Positions 10,926 to 24,200 are shown, numbered from the stretch's first letter. The stretch is DNA of 64,000 nucleotides from Patiria miniata (GCF_015706575.1 NW_024037051.1:16759153-16823152), one strand, 5' to 3'. The notes: generated by a model from the letters alone, not told the origin. Numbers and translations are program-made.

Positions 10926-12290
10926 AAATGATCCAGATTAAGATTAAGATTGATTTATTCAGCCAATGATTAAATTAATTCACAGGAATTTGTAATGTTG
11001 GACTCGCATAAAAGTAGAAGTGACTCAATTTGAAATACAAAACAGTTAAAACAATTACCACAAAACATTAGTACAAATAATATACAAACAATTACAATAT
11101 ACATACACATTTTATAAATTAAAAGTTCCCAAATTGTTAAAAACCCTCACAGTGCTGATGGTATAAAACTATTTCTAACAGGGTTGATGTATACACATTT
11201 TATAATTTAGAAATTCCCATTGTTAAAAGCCCGCATGGCCGATGGTATAAAACTATTTCTGAAATGGAACACAAAGGCAAATTTTCAAGGATTGCTTTTA
11301 AACAAATTACATTGCATGAGCCGTATACGCGTATCATCGCGGGCGAAGACTGGGCAGCCGCCTGCGATGGACATGCCTGACTGGTTTAATTCCTAAATAT
11401 TCAGTCTGCACTCTGCAGTATTACATTCATCATCACAGTATATTGAAGGCCGCTACGTATGTGTACGATGCACTCTGTGTTTTGGTGATGTATTGACAAC
11501 ACAATGGCACTCTACAGCCGATGCTGGCAGCCAGTGGTGCACCAGGATTTGGCTTAGGGGGGGGGGGGGGGGGGGGAGGGTGCTCAAAAAAAATTACCAA
11601 ATATTTTTAGAATTTTGAATTTCTTCAAAAAAAAATTGCCCAACATTTTTGGCCGCAGAATTTTTTGTTTGGGGGTACGGACTATTTTGACGTTGGTGGC
11701 GCCATTAAAAAGTTGAAAATATAGGGCACATACATATCACCACTGTCAAATTGTGGGGCTAAAAAAATACCCCTCCCCCCAAAAAAAATACCCCCTCCCC
11801 AACATTTGACAATAATAATTTTTAACCTTGTCAAAATGGCTGCCATTGCTTGTTATTCTACCCATATTTATTTCAAAGGACAAATCTGCGGTGAAAATAT
11901 CTTTCTCATGACATACGTACTCTGACTATCATTTTTCTAACTGCACTCTCTAGCCACGGTTACTGTATTTTCGTCTGAAAAAAAAAACGACAATAGAAGG
12001 AAACCAGCAAGCGCATACACTTGGAAAAATACGATATCTTGTAAAAGTTCTATTGAATTATTCTGTCGAGGTTAGTCAGACTATAGCTTAAGCGACGTCA
12101 TTGTATTGTGCAAGGTCATAGATGCTAGCAAGCGATAATACAATGATACGTGCCGTTATTACGTTATAGATTTCAAGTTCCACACTCCTAGTCTGTGCAC
12201 TGTTTGACGATAGATAACCAAGGAGCGGATAAGTGGGGCGGACGTGAGCCTTGAAACGAGGCTATGTTTGACCTCGTCAACCCTGAACTT
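10926..12290. other. Intergenic, with short local duplication and a poly-G run
   Basis: Around 11105-11180 and 11190-11260 a TATACACATTTTATAA...GGTATAAAACTATTTCT segment is repeated. A G-run of about 20 lies at 11560. I see no gene. Confidence 0.35.
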
Positions 12291-12340
12291 GGGACTTTCC
12301 AGAAGTGGTGTACAAACAGTACAGACGCAGCCTATTTAAA
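12291..12340 (+). promoter_or_regulatory. Possible promoter: kappaB-like site and TATA-like box
   Basis: GGGACTTTCC (12291-12300) matches the NF-kappaB/Rel consensus exactly. CCTATTTAAA (12331-12340) is a TATA-like box. A GT donor (GAAG|GTAGGT, exon end 12420) follows about 80 bp downstream, as expected for a short first exon. The next good acceptor is at 14010, just before the SDR coding start. Assignment to the SDR gene is inferred. Confidence 0.35.
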
Positions 12341-12364
12341 GTCAAGTGGTGCAACTGTACGCTG

Positions 12365-12420
12365 ACAAAGAAACCTGTGCTGTATTTATACACTGCACTG
12401 TGAGAGCTGCTGTTTTGAAG
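12365..12420 (+). other. Possible 5'-UTR exon of the SDR16C/RDH10-like gene
   Basis: Bounded on the left by the expected start site about 30 bp after the TATA-like box and on the right by a good donor at 12421. It would be spliced to the exon starting at 14011, after acceptor TTTCTTTCATCAG. It contains no ATG. The intervening 1.6 kb holds the MITE at 13426-13956 and otherwise nothing recognised. Confidence 0.3.
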
Positions 12421-13425
12421 GTAGGTTGTTACAGACTAGAACAGCGTAGTGTTTCAAGTTGTTGCTTAGGTTAGACCTAATATTGGCGAGCTTTTACCAA
12501 ATACAATTAACTCAATAAGCAGGTGGAATGAGCTACAATTAATGCAGATGGATCCAGAAAAAAACAGTGGTTATATTGTCTTTTCTGCTTTGTCAGTTGT
12601 CACGATGCTGTTGCAATATATTATTACGTATATGAAGCCGACATCAACTCAACCTACAAATTTGTATTGATTAAAGTCCAACGTTAGATCTAAAAACCAC
12701 GCTGAAGTATAGAGTATGAACTACTTGGACTGACGTTAACGTTGTCACACTCTAGTGCAGTTCTGTGTGCTCATTTGAATTCAGTGCCAACGTGTCTCAT
12801 AAAATTAATATTCCGTCGACTGCCGACGTCTCATAAACATAATTATTAGGAACCAATTTTGTTTAGATCTTATAAATGCAAACACTAAAGATCTTATAAA
12901 CTTCTGAAGAGCAAAAATCGAAGCATGCTGCACTATTTTCAAAAATGGCTCACATGATTTATGATTATGTGCATAATGCGCCGGGCCAGGACATTATAGG
13001 TGGACACGAGTTGTTCGTGACCTAGCAAGATCAGCAAATGTCAAATATTTTGATCGTAGGGGGATCTACCTGCTCACCTGATAATCATTTTACCTTCTGA
13101 ACATTATTAAATGTATCGGAAATGGTTCACACGTATAGTCATTTATTTTTTGCATGTGGCTATAGTAAGCGTGGTCTAATACTGTGCATAATGAACGGCG
13201 GGTACCAGTCACCTTTGAGAAAACTGTAAATATTTTATTGGAGGAACACAAATGTGTAATATTTTTCCATACTCCCCTCGAACTTAATATTTTCGTAGCC
13301 ACACGATATTCCGTGGCAGAAGGCACTGTGCAATTGTCATAATTGGTTCTATTAAAATCTCCCAAAGTTTTAATTTGAGAGAAACACGCCATCCATTTTT
13401 TGGACATTGTTTTACATGAACCCTA

Positions 13426-13956
13426 CACTCAAAATTCAGAGTGGCTTACAAGATTTGATGGACCCAGAATGCGGGTTCTTAAGTTAGCCTAAGACTTATC
13501 AGGATCAAAAGTGACATTTATCTGGGTCAAAGTGACACTTTTCTAGGTCAACATGACACTTGTCCGGGTCAATATGGCACTTGTCCGGGTCAATATGGCA
13601 CTTGTCGGGGCCAATAAGACACTTTTTGTCTGGGCCAATTTATGACACTTGTCTGGGCCAATAAGACACTTGTCTGGGTCAATATGACACTTGTATTTGT
13701 CAATATGACACTTGTCTTGGCCAATAAGACACTTGTCTGGGTCAATTTGACATTCTGGGTCAATATGACACTGTCTGGGTCAATATGACACTTTTGCCAG
13801 GTTTCCAGTTCAAAATGACCCGGAAATGATCACGAGAAGTGGCATTTCGACCCAGAAAAGTGTCAATTTTGACTCTAAAAATATAAGGCCAATAGAACAC
13901 GGAATCCGAGTCAAATTGATCTGTGTTCAATTTGATCCGGATTCCGTTTTAAAGTG
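13426..13956. mobile_element. TA-flanked MITE with internal GGGTCAATATGACACTT repeats
   Basis: TA dinucleotides flank inverted ends of the CACT(C/T)TAAAA type. The interior holds more than a dozen degenerate copies of a roughly 23-bp unit containing GGGTCAATATGACACTTGTC. The right side ends in a palindrome around GGAATCCGAGTCAAATTGAT. It is related to the smaller element at 30227-30471. Confidence 0.6.
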
Positions 13957-14051
13957 TATAACAGGACCCAATCAGACTCGTCATTTTTGAGATTGTGTTT
14001 CTTTCATCAGAACTCAATCTCCGACCATTACCCGTAAAAAACGACCGCGCC

Positions 14052-17000
14052 ATGGCTTTCTTCCGAGCCGTCTGGAATCTCCTCCTCGCCCTCTGGTACG
14101 TCCTGAGGGCCATGGCCATGTTCTGCATTCCGCGGAGCTGGCGCAAACGCAAGGACGTGCTGGGGGAAATCGTGCTCGTCACCGGCGCGGGCAGCGGCAT
14201 GGGCCGCCTGATGGCGATCGACTTCGCCAAACGGAACGCTTGCGTCGTCCTGTGGGACGTCAACAAGTCAGGTTTGCATTGACTTATCAAGGAAAGACAA
14301 ATATATCTTATCTATATTATCTGAAATTGTTTGGTTTCATTCAATGTTGATCTACCGGAGGTCGTGCGGTCTTGAACTTTAACACAAAGTCTAGACACAC
14401 TCTTTGTCTTGTAAAGTTGTATAAACCTTGATCTTTGTACTAGTTCGAACAAAATGGTGAAAAAAGAGCAGTGGTGCAGTGAATTGAATTTTGACATGCC
14501 TACAATTTTGTTTCTTTTATGATCTTTTATAAACATGAAATATCTGCCCCCTTTATCCCTTTCATTATTATCCCCCCATTACACTGAAAAAAAAATTGAT
14601 AAAAAACAGCACACAAAAGTTCTCTGAGAAATAAACTATTTTAGTTGATAATTTAAAGTGAATCTGATTTGTTGAGATAATGGCAATGTAATTTTGTTTT
14701 ACCCCCCCCCCCCCTCATTTTCAGGGAACGAGGAAACGATGCGTATGATCCAGGCCTTTGACGGGAACGTATCTGCGTACACGGTGGACGTGACGAACGC
14801 TGACGACGTGTACAAGGTTGCGGCCAAGGTCAAAGGTGACATTGGTGACGTCACCATTCTGGTTAACAACGCGGGCGTGGTGACTGGCAAGCCACTACTG
14901 GACTGTCCCGATCACATGATCAAAAGGACCATGGACGTCAATGCTACGTCACACTTCTGGGTAAGCGAATACAGTTGACATTAACCGTTAAAACTGTATA
15001 TGCCTTCTTTTGTTTACTGTTGTTTTGTTTACAGGTGTTCCTAACCGTGTTTGTTGTTAGTTTTTCCCCATTGATGTATATATGAATGAATATCGTGCAG
15101 TTGAACGCCGAAGTAGAAGTTTCAAAATTAAAACGTCATCAGTTCGAAATTATCTATATTAAATTCTGACCAAGGATCTTTTGTTAAATTGGCCCTCGAT
15201 CCTTGAATCCTGCCCCGAAGTTTTGTACCAACGCGCCCTTTCAGTTCAGTTTTGAAACGTCTAAGCTCAGTGTATATACCTGTCATTCCATTCAAAACTG
15301 AGCCTCAGTGCACACAATGACCTTTGTTTTCCCGCAAAGAACCGTACCAATTCTGTTCCATATTATTGTGTCCAGATTTTGAAGGCCTTTCTGCCGGCCA
15401 TGATGGCCAGCAACCGAGGCCACATCGTCACCATCGCCAGCCTGGCCGGTTTCTTCCCGGTCAACAAACTGGTGGATTACTGCGCCAGTAAGTTCGCCGC
15501 CGTGGGACTGCACAAAACCCTCCGCCTGGAACTACTTCTGCAGGGCTACGATGGTATAAACATGACGCTGGTCTGCCCGACTTTCGTCAGCACGGGGATG
15601 TTTCAGGGAGTCAAAGCAAAGTTAGCTTTCGTTCATTTACTATTACACTGTATATAACATGGCTAGCGGGGAATAGTGGATAATAGCTCCTAAATGGATT
15701 GGAAGTTGACAAACTAGTTCCTGAAGCAAAGCAGAGGGGGCTATTTTCTCAAATTCCCATACTGAGGGTAGCTAATAGCGACTCCACCCGATATAGGTCT
15801 AAATTATGTTTGTTACGCATCAGTTATCTGAGCAAAACGCTGTGCGTGCTCCGTTATGTTTAAAAGCTTGGGCGATGTTCGCGCATCGCGCGTGCACAGG
15901 GCGCCCCACACGGGTTAACTTTTAGTAAATTCAGTGACGATTACAGGTTTCCAAATTAGCGGTAGCCCGCTAGCCAAATGCTAGTCAAAACAGCGGCAGG
16001 CTAGTCCAACTATTCCTTAACTAGCCCGGCTGGCTGGCGAGTGAACAATTGTTGGGATGCGGCAAAGATGAACGTACAGGAAGAAATAAATCATTATATT
16101 CAGAAAGAAAACCCCATCAATTTGTGTCTAATTTTATCAACTGTCTTAAAGGGTTAAATTAGTAGATCCGTTCATCAAAAACACCGACAAAATTGCCTCA
16201 GAATTGTGCCTGAAAATACGCCATTTTGTATTTGAGTTGAGACAAAAAAATGCCGGCGGCGGGCTAGTGAAAAAGCCCGCGGGCTAGTTAAGAATCCGTG
16301 TCAGTAGTCCGGCTGTCTATAGTGAACAAAAAAGTCAAGGTCGAACCCTGGTAAATACAAAGTGTTCAACTCATGCATATCACAGTGGAACGGGGGTAGT
16401 CAGGTCGGGCCCAATACGCCTCCTACTTCGGAAACCCAGGTTTGAATCCCGCCCAAAATATTGCGGTGGCTTTTGAGTAGTAACTTGTAAGATCGCGTTA
16501 CTTGGTGCAATGTACATGGTATATATTGTTTTCCTCCATGTGACTCAGCAGGGAAGTTTTAACAGGAGGGGTTCTCAATCTGTCTGTAAAAGCAAAAAGA
16601 TAAAGATGAATACGAAATGAAAGAGTTAAATAAGACTTTTCCGACACCGTGTTTGAAACAGAAGGATGATGGTGGGGTGGGGTGGGTTGGGGTGGGGTGG
16701 GGTGTGGCTCACCACCAAACCTGATCTCAATTTACTATTTGAAGTTTGTTACTTTCCTCGGCAGTCTTGCGTCTCCCGAGTACGTGGTCGCGAAGATCAT
16801 GGACTCCGTTCTTCTCAATGAGGGGCTCCTGTGCGTACCTGGTTATGCGTACCTCCTGATACTGCTTTCGTTGTAAGTATATAGATTGAAGGTCAAAGGT
16901 CAAGTGCGGGAGCCGAGAGGGTCAAAGCCAAAACTTCGGAGCTTTTCGGAAACGGACAGATCGGATCCTGCCCTTAAGGTCACGTGACAGTGTGGCTGTG

Positions 17001-18577
17001 TGGTGTCTATCTGACCTAAGATTCCGTCCTTTGTTTGTTCTTGCAATGCATCCCCCCCAAAAAAAGAATTCGCCCTATACCCTATGCACACCCTAAACTA
17101 CTTGTTACCTAACACATCCCCCTAGATATTTCAAAAGAATTCCCGAGATTCTGGTAACACAATGACCAACACAAAAAGGGGGGGGGGGGGTTCCCTCTGT
17201 CCCATATCGTGCTACAAATGTACACCGGTGTGCCCCCTTCCCCAATTAATCCCCCTTGGTCCCCTATTTAATCCATCCTTAGTTCGTTCTTCTACTCCTG
17301 AAGTTCCCTTATGATACTCACCCACATTGGTCTGTCCCCAAATGTAATGCCTCCTTTGAGTTTCTCCTCCCAACTCTATATTTGTTTCTCGTACCTCTGT
17401 CATTTTGCCTTTGAAGACGATCTTGTTAATAAGATCGCAACGTCAGGCCGCGCCTTAATTTGTTTATATTTAGATTCGACCTAAGATTCGTCAGAATGGG
17501 CAGAATCTTTGGGGTGTATTCGAAACCCCGTTCTCGTGTTGAAAGACTAAAACAGGGTTCCGAATGACGGGAACCAACACGCGAACGGTGTTCGCGAACA
17601 AGTTTCTCACTCCCCACTCTAATTTTTTGGGAGTAGGTGAAGAACAAAGATGGCGGACTTAGGTACGACCCTACCGGAACTTGGTTAATAAAAAACTGAA
17701 AGCAATCATTCAGTGGAAAAGCAGTAAAGAGACGAAAAAAAAACCCCATAGAATTGCACGTGGTTTTAATAATAATAACAATAATTACCCTGGATTGGAC
17801 ATTTGGGAGACATCCCCATAGACTTGTGCACAAAATTTTTCAAACCTAAATGTGCCCTAACCCAATATTCCCTTGTCTTTTTTCTTTACTAACTAGACCA
17901 CGAGCAACAAATATTATCTAATTGCGACAATGAAATTTTGCCTCTAAAGGAGGAGGGGGGCTGTGACATTAGGGAGACATCCTAATGACCGATGTCTCCC
18001 ACCGTTCGAAGAAATTACGATACTGTGTATCTTTAATGGTTCCATTACACGTATAACCGTATTTATATAGCGCCTTTTGCCAAAGGATACAAAGCGCTGT
18101 GGGAGAATGCAACCAAAGACCGGTAAATGAAATAGGAACATATGAGACCCATTATGTAGCACCTTTATTTGCTAGGTGCTGCGGCGCATATTGCTGCATG
18201 CGGGCTAAGCTCTTCAACCTTGTCTTTGCAAATTTGTATAGCTGTTTCGGGATTTCAGTTATTTTTCGTATTAAGTCAATTAAGAATTGTCCTTTCTTTT
18301 CATGGGGCGTTTTGATACGGCGGCTGCCATCTTGAATTTTCAGCTACACCCTTTCATTGGGACTGAACAAGAACGTGAACTCGGTCAACATAATCCAAGT
18401 CCGATTTCGTGCAAAGTGGCCTATACAGATTTCTTACTTTTGCCTTTTGTAGTTTCAATCATGCGTTTTATTTCCCCATTCAGTGTTATACCAGAGAAGC
18501 TTGCTCTGTTGAACACGCGTACCAGCGGTCTGGGTGCAAGCATGGATACCTTCACCGGGCGCAACAAGAACGAATGA
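14052..18577 (+). CDS. Short-chain dehydrogenase/reductase, SDR16C/RDH10-like
   Basis: Five coding exons with matching phases: 14052-14271, 14725-14960, 15376-15620, 16765-16872 and 18484-18577 (stop TGA). They give 300 aa. The ATG at 14052 is in an excellent Kozak context (CGCGCCATGG). An N-terminal hydrophobic helix (about 4-25) suggests membrane anchoring at the ER or lipid droplets. The Rossmann cofactor motif is TGAGSGMG (44-51), followed by NNAG (121-124) and the catalytic N146, S174, Y187 and K191 (YCASK). The C-terminus (VIPEKLALL...GLGASMDTF) aligns with the end of RDH10. Known members oxidise retinol to retinaldehyde with NAD(P); that substrate is inferred. Human RDH10 is about 40 aa longer. 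The donor after exon 3 (AA|GTTAGC) is weak and the protein is a few residues short there, so a micro-exon could have been missed. Confidence 0.85.
15955..16310. repeat. GCTAG-rich inverted repeat block in SDR intron 3
   Basis: CCTTAACTAGCCCG near 16015 is mirrored by CGCGGGCTAGTTAAG near 16280, and further GCTAG words lie between. It could be a small foldback element; ends not resolved. Confidence 0.3.
16400..16560 (+). repeat. Possible tRNA-derived SINE in SDR intron 3
   Basis: GGTTTGAATCCC near 16440 is a close match to a tRNA B box, in a stretch that can be read as a decayed tRNA head. No clean A box. Low confidence. Confidence 0.25.
17700..18055 (-). repeat. GGGAGACATC-family repeat, copy 1
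   Basis: Contains GGAGACATCCCCATAGACTT, GGGCACATTTAGG-like and CTAAAGG...GGCTGTGACATTAGGGAGACAT segments. These reappear in reverse orientation at 57400-57740 and 58040-58300. Lies in SDR intron 4. The neighbouring 18055-18110 has the TATATAGCGCC...AAGCGCT signature common at SINE/LINE tails. Confidence 0.55.
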
Positions 18578-18929
18578 GATGGAACCAGACTAGTGACGTC
18601 ATCATGTCGACAATAGTGCCACCACGCGTCTGAAATGATTCGCTGTAACGTCTTCGGGCAATCCCTGCTATAGTAAAAATCATGACAATAATATTTACGG
18701 ACTAGTTGTACAACAAAACAATATTATAAAATAGGAATTTACTCCAGAGTTTAATGTTTTTGTTTTCATTTTATAAGATTGGATTAAAATTCCAAATTAT
18801 ATTACAAGTAAAGCTGAAATGAAACGATATTTTTGTTCACATTGAGACCACAGCCCACTGTTATACTGTTATTCAAAAAAGTCAATGAAAATACATTTTA
18901 CACTGGAGCATATTATTTTGTAGTTAACA

Positions 18930-19442
18930 TCCATTCCTCTGAAATGTATGAAAACTATATGAGACATCCCTTTTTGGTAAAATGTTTTGCAAAGTGCACT
19001 TTTATTTTTAAAGATTTTAAAATGTTTCATGCATTTCCTGACAACTGGGGGCGCTGTTGCTGTGATGTCACTATAGGAACACCCCCTTCAAATTGGGGTT
19101 CTTCTCTTCAAGTTTTTTAGTGCATTTAGTGCATAATTATTGTGTTGCTGTCATACACTGAATCAACAATGAACTGCTGGAAGTAGAAAAATGACCACAG
19201 CAGACCCCTAAAAATCTGGTGATTTTTCTATGCTGAAGCAGATGCGAAAGTGGAGTTTCTGCCTTGAATGACGTCACAGTTTTGCAAAAGAATATGGAAA
19301 TTTGCATAAGCATAAACATCAAAAAGGCACCAAACTTTGCTTGAAAATGGCAATATGAAGATTAAAAAATGAAATAACTTAAATGGAACTCAAAGGTACA
19401 TTTCAAGGATTACATTAAACAAAAATGCCATTACTTGGGCCC
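18930..19442 (+). mobile_element. MITE, GGGCCCATG family, copy A3
   Basis: The body (TGTATGAAAACTATATGAGAC, GACAACTGGGGGCGCTG, TTTGCATAAGCATAAACATC) matches the family, and the right end is CATTACTTGGGCCC. The left end is eroded. Confidence 0.65.
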
Positions 19443-20095
19443 TTTAATGGAGTAAAATATAACCGTCATCAAGTGTTAAGGTTTTGTGAATTCTGAAATG
19501 TGTTTTATATAGGAAAGGTAAACACTAGTTTGTTTGACATGATAACTGAAATCTCTTTCATACTTGTCTATTATTCATGTGGCTGCAGTGATACTGTGCT
19601 GTAATGGGCAGTAGGAGGGCAAAACTAGGACGTAGGAGGAAAAGTAAGTCTTGAAAGAAAAATTGTGATGAACAAGTTTCAACATTTAAGTATTTGCATA
19701 TAATAGTGTGAAGACTAGCCGTTATAACGCCCCAGCGGATTCATCTTTTAGATAAAATTTGATTTGGAAAAAATACATAGATAGCTAATTCGCCGTATAC
19801 AATATCTGATGAGTGGAAAGTTTATACAATGTATAACCTAGTCAGTGTTACCGATCTGAGCTATATAGCTCCCCATACACCTCTTTGAAAGTTTAGGATA
19901 TATTAAAGATGTTGAACTTGATTAATGCATGCATATGAACGATCTGTGTCAAACGGCTGTTTTGTATGAAATTGTTAAAGATGAACAAAAGAAATTGTGA
20001 AGCGGGGTTTGAGCCTGCCCCTTCCAGATCGCCGTTCCCGTGCATATACAAACTGAACAAAGACATTTGACAAACTGGGGAGTTCCCAATTAACA
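19443..20095. other. Intergenic, no feature recognised
   Basis: AT-rich; I see no gene or structured repeat before the SINE head at 20102. Confidence 0.35.
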
Positions 20096-20101
20096 CATAA
20101 T

Positions 20102-20178
20102 GGTGCTGGATAGCTCATTCGGTAGAGCACCGGAACGGCAATCCGGCGGTCGGAGGTTCAAATCCATCCCGCTCCAGT
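20102..20178 (+). repeat. tRNA-like SINE head (not a functional tRNA)
   Basis: The A box TAGCTCATTCGGTAGAGC and B box GGTTCAAATCC are present with a CCGGA/TCCGG anticodon stem, but the loop ACGGCAA lacks the invariant U33. The same head occurs at 57043-57110 with similar flanks (GACAAATTGGGGA upstream), so this is a retroposon family and not a host tRNA gene. Confidence 0.6.
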
Positions 20179-20179
20179 C

Positions 20180-21240
20180 AATTTCTTTGTTCACTTTTCA
20201 AAATTATCACAATGCACCTTGTCAGTTTCCCTTTGAGGTTTGTTTGAAATTGTTATTGTTTTCGTTATGATGAATTTCGAATCAGGCTGTCTAGACTATA
20301 AAACCTTTAGAACTTTAAACTGCATGCAAACGCCTGGAGAAGCTAGCTTGTACATATACTAAAGTCCATAGTCCAATCTGTATATAATCTGTCTAGATAC
20401 GCGGAGCCCTTCAACGTTGACCCCCCCCCCCCAAAAAAAAACCCCACGTCATTGCCAGCAACATGCGCTAGGGTTTGTCCATAGGACCGGGGGTGTCTAT
20501 ATACATTTAATAGCTTTTGATAAACTGGTAAAATACCGGCCGGACAATGTTCTTATAGACTACTTTGGATGTACTAGATTAAAACACAATTAATTGACTA
20601 CTTTGGATGTAGTAAATTAAAACACAAAGAATGAATACAACCGTATTTAAAACTTGTGCTCAGTGCTTTGGAGAGAGTTTAGACCACTAGTGCACGATAT
20701 CCCCACCGTACACCCCTTGTAATTAAAGGCACAATAGGATCATTTTGCTTTTCAAACATGTTGTTCGTTTCCAAATAGTAACTAACTTAAAATCAGAAGA
20801 AGAAAGTTCAAAACCTAACCTGTTCAGTGAAGTTTGGCAGTGGATATTAGGGCTTGCAGTTTTCGAGAAAACAATGAAAACTATGAACAACCGTTTGATC
20901 ACGAAACCATTTCGTCAAAATCAGTCGATGGACATCTACCGAAATAATTATGACAGCAAGCCAGATGGAACAATGTCTTCCCTCATGGGATATGTTTAGT
21001 ACCATTATAGCAGGCGCGGTTCTACGTGGGGTGGGGGGGGGGGGGAGGGGGGGGGGCTTGGCTGAGGGTGCTTTCAACCCCTCCCTGCCCCCCCCCCCCC
21101 CCAAAGTTCTATCCTGAATTATTCATGAATTGGTCCCAACCCTCCTGGGAAAACAATACGCGTACGGGCGGGATGCGCACGCAGCGAAACTCTTCCGCTT
21201 TTTTACACGCGCCCTCTTCCGTCAGTTGCCGTAAGTAAAC
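20180..21240. other. Intergenic and upstream region of BPNT2
   Basis: Poly-C and poly-G runs at 20420, 21030 and 21090. A short GACTACTTTGGATGTA...ATTAAAACACAA segment is duplicated near 20560 and 20597. GC content rises from 21150 to the BPNT2 start. Confidence 0.35.
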
Positions 21241-21250
21241 ACTTCCTTCG

Positions 21251-21263
21251 GGGTCAGAGGTCA
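21251..21263 (+). promoter_or_regulatory. DR1-like nuclear receptor motif just before the BPNT2 start
   Basis: GGGTCA-G-AGGTCA is a direct repeat of nuclear receptor half-sites with one-base spacing, immediately upstream of the BPNT2 ATG. CTTCCG (ETS-type) words lie at about 21190-21250. Function is inferred from motif only. Confidence 0.25.
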
Positions 21264-21267
21264 CAGA

Positions 21268-24200
21268 ATGGCGAGTGCCAACATGGCGAGTGTGCGTATT
21301 TCTCCCATCGGGTTCGTCGTCATCATTCTCCTTGCCGGGGCTGTGATCCTCTACGTCCAGCGATCATGGCACGCTCACAGCAAAGAAGACCAGAACCTCA
21401 AGATCAACGGGCCGGGGGAGAGGGTCAGCCTCCGGCAGCTGCTGTCGGCGGGCATCGAGGCGGCGGAGCGGGGCGGGTTGGAAGTCAAGAAAGTGCGAGA
21501 GGAACACAACTTGAATGAGAAAAGTAAAGGGGAGACTCGTGAGGGGGCAAACAACCCGGTGACTGATGGGGATATGAGGTCACATAAAGCCATCGTACAC
21601 AGCCTCAAGAAGACATTCCCACTCCTAAAGGTAAACACGTAGGCCTGGGTTTCAAACAGAATCTAGTCTTGTCGCCTTTTTCTTGTGCAGCGATTGTCAG
21701 ATTGTGATTTGAAGTTAAAAATTGTTACTGTTAAAATCCACTTTTCACTTTTGCTTTTATTTGTTGGATTTGTTTTCTTTTTCTGATTCGTGACTCAGGA
21801 GGATTTTTTTTAAAAGGGATATAAAGTCCGAAATTGTAAAATGTTCTGATTCCCAGCTTGTGAACGCGGTGAATTTAAAAATAAGTCACAAAAAAACAGT
21901 CGCTGCGCATTTCCGTTCAGTGCCTTTCCGACAAAATATGGTTCACTAAAAGAAAGCCGGATCCGGCTAAATATCCACTGCCGGAAAATATAGATGGCGT
22001 TCACTGCAGTGCACTAATGCGTAGAACCATGTGCTTCACATGAGATCCACATGAGATCAACTGAAAAAGGGTCATAAGTATTAAAACCAGACTGTAAGGT
22101 TGCAGAAGTTATTTTGGAATGATAAAAACACACTGACTAGTAAAATGAGAGAGGGGCTCGTAACTACACAATCGTCAAGATCTTTATTCCTAACAATTTA
22201 ACAACTTTCTTGGACCACATGATTGTGCCCACATTCATACCATTATAACAAAGCCTACTTTTTGCTTAAAGGCAGTAAAAGTAAACCCAACTTAATTATT
22301 ATCTGATTTTCTTGAAAAATATAATGTATTCAGCCACGGCTTCATATTGCAATGTTTGGTAATCCTTATCTTTAGGACACCTAGAGCTATTTTTATGAGT
22401 TCTGTTCAAAACTGACTTTTGCAGATGACTGTCCAGTACCAAAGTGACTTTTGCAGGCTAAAGCAGTCTTTTTACCTCAGATAAACTCATGTTAGTTGTA
22501 ATTTTGAAAGCAATTTCAAAGAAAATGTGACTTTCCTACCTTTTTTTGCAGTTTGCCATCTTGCTTTTTAAATATTATTTCTATTTGTCATCGTCGTCTT
22601 TAACCCCTCATAAATCAAAACCCTGCCCTCTTTCCACAAAATTAAAGTAGGCTAACCAGCTGATATACAAGAAGGTGTCATTGCCAATTGTTCAAATGTG
22701 TCAAGAAACATCAGAATGTCACTTTTGAGTGTCATTTAGTCAGCTGTTTTGGTGAGTCTTTTAACCTTACATAGGAACAGGGTCCTAAAGGTAAGGATTA
22801 CCCAGTGTTTGATTTCTACTTTTGAATGCTCAAACGTCTTTGTGACAGGTTGTTTCTGAGGAAAAAGAAGTGGGAGGCTGGGACGACAGCAAAATAACGC
22901 CCCTCGACACCAAACGCTCTGACGTGGTATCCGTGATACCAGAAGATGAGATGCTGCCATATGATGACATCACAGTTTGGATTGATCCATTAGATGCCAC
23001 GCAAGAATACACAGGTACAAGTATCAGTCAAGGGGGGGGGGGGGGTGTGAAGGGAGGGGGTGGTGGTGAAGGGAGGTGGGTGAGGTGGGTGAAGGGGAGG
23101 GGGCCAGAAGGGGGCACTCCCTTCCCCCATCCTACGGAAAAAAGGGATGGAGAAAAGAATATTGATTATGGCATAATGTACTGTTAAGTTAGTTATTTGT
23201 ACAAGTATCTACAGAATCTGCCTTAAATTGGCCATAAACGCTGATCTGTACTTGTTTACAGATTCTGAACAGCGCCCCCAAGCGTCAAAAGAGGACGTTT
23301 TGTGAGTCCTCAAACTTAAAAGAGTCCACAGAAGTCGAAACAGGAATAACATTCCAGTAGGTTCCGAACCAATGATAGATGGATGTAAGATACAAAGATT
23401 TCTGTCGACCAACTACATTTTCGTGTATATTGCCGGTGACGGCCAGAAAGGGGCGTATTTTTGTGGGTTGGAAGTTTGGAACAGAAGGAATGTTTTTTCG
23501 TTCAAGTGTGGATGAATTACTGAATCATAAAAATACCCAAAAATCTGTGTTTCTCATGTATTCATTATTGCTATTTGAAAATGTTTTTCTATTTCTACCG
23601 ATACATCTGTATTAGAAATGGGAAAATGTTCCAACACTACATCGCATAAGCTATGTACATGTACATGTATGTCAAAAGAAATATCTAAGAGTGAAGTTGC
23701 TGTTCCCCGAGAGTCTTAACTTTTTAATGTGAAGTCTTCGAAAAACATAAAACCAGTTCTGGAAAGGTATACACGTATGTTAACAAATTTTGAAATTGTC
23801 ACTAAAAGAACTTTCAAAGCTCACACCTAGTACCTGACACACCACAGATATGTTCTGTATACTAATACTAATAGCACCCTACTCTCACAAACAACTGCGC
23901 TGTACACGTAATAAGTCATGTATAATGATGAAAACTATTTGTGCGATTGAAAAAGTCAGGAATTACGATTATTGACACAGCTAATGAAACAGCTGTTGCT
24001 AAAGCTAATGTCAAAATACATGCTATACAAAAACTTACAACATCTGGTGTGGACAGCATAGACTGTATTGAGCTATTCAACTCTATTAAGCCATTGGCAC
24101 CTGTACTACATTGTATTACAATGTGTTTATTCTCTGAAGAATCAATAAAACCATCATACAGTGCTGGGGCAGTTTTGGGCGCTACAGTAATAGGCAGGGC

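Noticed and set aside
20102-20178. Functional tRNA gene
   Set aside because: The anticodon loop lacks U33 and the same head with similar flanks recurs at 57043, so it is a SINE.
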